Below, in pieces: positions 5,983-6,263 of a stretch of 6,263 nt of DNA. Numbering within the stretch: position 1 is the first letter of the stretch; every line of letters starts with the position of its first letter. The notes below the pieces were generated by a model. The model ran no database searches, was not told the DNA's origin, and saw nothing but the letters and a program-made list of their open reading frames with translations. Both the position numbers and the translations under genes were made by a program. This DNA comes from UTPRO1 sp031400185 (lineage in GTDB: Bacteria; Desulfobacterota; Binatia; UTPRO1), in the NCBI GenBank assembly GCA_031400185.1, contig JANNPN010000189.1, positions 1 through 6,263 on the forward strand. The letters are read 5' to 3'.

Positions 5983-6163
5983 GTTGGTAAGGGACCCCGG
6001 GCTTGTCAGCCGGGCGGATCGTGACTGGGCGGGCCAGGCCGCCGGCGCCACTACCGAGCCCGACGGCCGCGCGCACCGACCGCCCCCGACCGCGCGAGCC
6101 GCCGGCGCGCGACCGCCTGACAGCCCCGACCGCACAGGGCGGAGGCAATCTCCCTTTACCAAC
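5983..6163 (+). repeat. Long imperfect inverted repeat, 181 nt, two nested arm pairs
   Basis: The outer arms are GTTGGTAAGGGA (5983-5994) and TCCCTTTACCAAC (6151-6163), complementary apart from one extra base. A second pair lies inside: GGGCTTGTCAG (5999-6009) and CTGACAGCCCC (6117-6127), again complementary apart from an indel or mismatch. The interior also has a local hairpin CCCGG with CCGGG (5996-6000 and 6010-6014) and GGCGG with CCGCC (6028-6032 and 6039-6043). The arrangement suits a folded DNA or RNA element, such as a small non-autonomous element or REP cluster associated with the neighbouring RAYT. Function is inferred only from structure and position. Confidence 0.45.
6038..6108 (+). 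repeat. Direct repeat pair GCCGCCGGCGC
   Basis: Exact 11-bp copies occur at 6038-6048 and 6098-6108. Each contains the palindrome CGCCGGCG, so the copies could also pair with one another. In DNA this GC-rich the repeat may be partly compositional. Confidence 0.4.
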
Positions 6164-6172
6164 GCTCCTTTT

Positions 6173-6184
6173 GCGCCGCGGCGC
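6173..6184 (+). repeat. Perfect 12-bp palindrome
   Basis: GCGCCGCGGCGC is fully self-complementary and lies 36 nt beyond the stop of the minus-strand gene. It is preceded by TTTT on the plus strand, so in the minus-strand transcript the hairpin is followed by A residues rather than U residues. This does not fit an intrinsic terminator. Confidence 0.35.
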
Positions 6185-6220
6185 GCCCGCTCCGCAGCAC
6201 GCGTGGCAGACACCGACTCG

Positions 6221-6263
6221 TCACTCCACCAGCATCGGCAGCTTGATCCGGAACGTCGTCCCA
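6221..6263 (-). CDS. Probable sensor histidine kinase, C-terminal 13 residues (5' part outside window)
   Basis: Reading the minus strand from the right edge gives GTTFRIKLPMLVE followed by a TGA at the complement of 6221-6223. The pattern GTxFxIxLP is the classic end of a GHKL ATPase (HATPase_c) domain in two-component sensor kinases, where the last beta strand follows the G2 box. Only 13 residues are visible, so the call rests on a short but characteristic motif; another GHKL ATPase is possible. The gene converges on the transposase, with about 290 nt of structured non-coding DNA between the two stops. Confidence 0.6.
   Translation of the reverse strand, partial: GTTFRIKLPMLVE

Larger units (their letters stand above)
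5932..6220 (+). other. Non-coding, hairpin-dense region between convergent genes
   Basis: These 289 nt lie between the stop of the transposase and the stop of a minus-strand gene, and contain no supported gene. They are very GC-rich, with a perfect hairpin at 5967-5981, a long imperfect inverted repeat at 5983-6163, an exact 11-bp direct repeat (6038-6048 and 6098-6108), several GACCGC copies between about 6078 and 6133, and a 12-bp palindrome at 6173-6184. The region may hold bidirectional termination signals and REP-like substrates for the adjacent RAYT; no classical T-run terminator is seen in either direction. Confidence 0.6.

Noticed and set aside
5976..6045. tRNA-like stretch (GGTTGGTAAGG followed by a GTC-containing hairpin loop)
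   Set aside because: It looks like a D-loop plus an Asp-type anticodon arm, but the anticodon stem does not give a 5-bp stem with a 7-nt loop. No TTCRA T-loop follows and no acceptor stem or CCA end is found.
6076..6133. Short-repeat array of GACCGC motifs as a CRISPR or iteron array
   Set aside because: The copies are only 6-8 bp, irregularly spaced, and lie in DNA of extreme GC content. There are no spacers of uniform length and no initiator gene nearby.

Overview
The window is GC-rich DNA (roughly 70% by eye). GC-rich third codon positions keep long spurious antisense frames open, as in soil or groundwater bacteria of the Binatota, Rokubacteria or deltaproteobacterial type. That taxonomic guess rests on composition and gene style (tandem CaiB/BaiF genes, a CYP142-like P450, a GGRRxGAGRK-type REP-associated transposase) and is an inference, not a demonstration.

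Positions 1-4924 hold a tightly packed plus-strand gene run. It starts with the 3' end of one CaiB/BaiF (family III) CoA-transferase (1-184), followed by two complete CaiB/BaiF CoA-transferases (197-1414 and 1431-2669). A SAM-dependent methyltransferase with an extra N-terminal beta-rich domain follows (2666-3733); its GTG start overlaps the preceding stop. The run ends with a soluble bacterial cytochrome P450 (3746-4924). Gaps are 12, 16, -4 and 12 nt, so the genes look like one transcription unit, probably begun upstream of the window. A plausible shared job is oxidative degradation or remodelling of a hydrophobic carboxylate or steroid/isoprenoid: the P450 introduces oxygen, the CoA-transferases move CoA between acids, and the methyltransferase modifies an unknown acceptor. 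The substrate cannot be read from the sequence.

Positions 4925-5217 are non-coding and hold several inverted repeats. A single-domain HUH/Y1 transposase of the REP-associated (RAYT) type lies at 5218-5931. It is followed by about 290 nt of GC-rich, hairpin-dense DNA (5932-6220), including a long imperfect inverted repeat at 5983-6163. A segment upstream of the transposase (about 5099-5127) resembles the reverse complement of a segment downstream (about 6037-6071), which may mark REP-like or element-end sequences.

At the right edge, 6221-6263 on the minus strand encode the last 13 residues of a protein ending GTTFRIKLPMLVE, typical of the HATPase domain end of a sensor histidine kinase. The window shows no rRNA, CRISPR array or convincing tRNA. 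The best candidates for something undescribed are the methyltransferase with its accessory domain inside a CoA-transferase/P450 operon, and the structured DNA around the RAYT.
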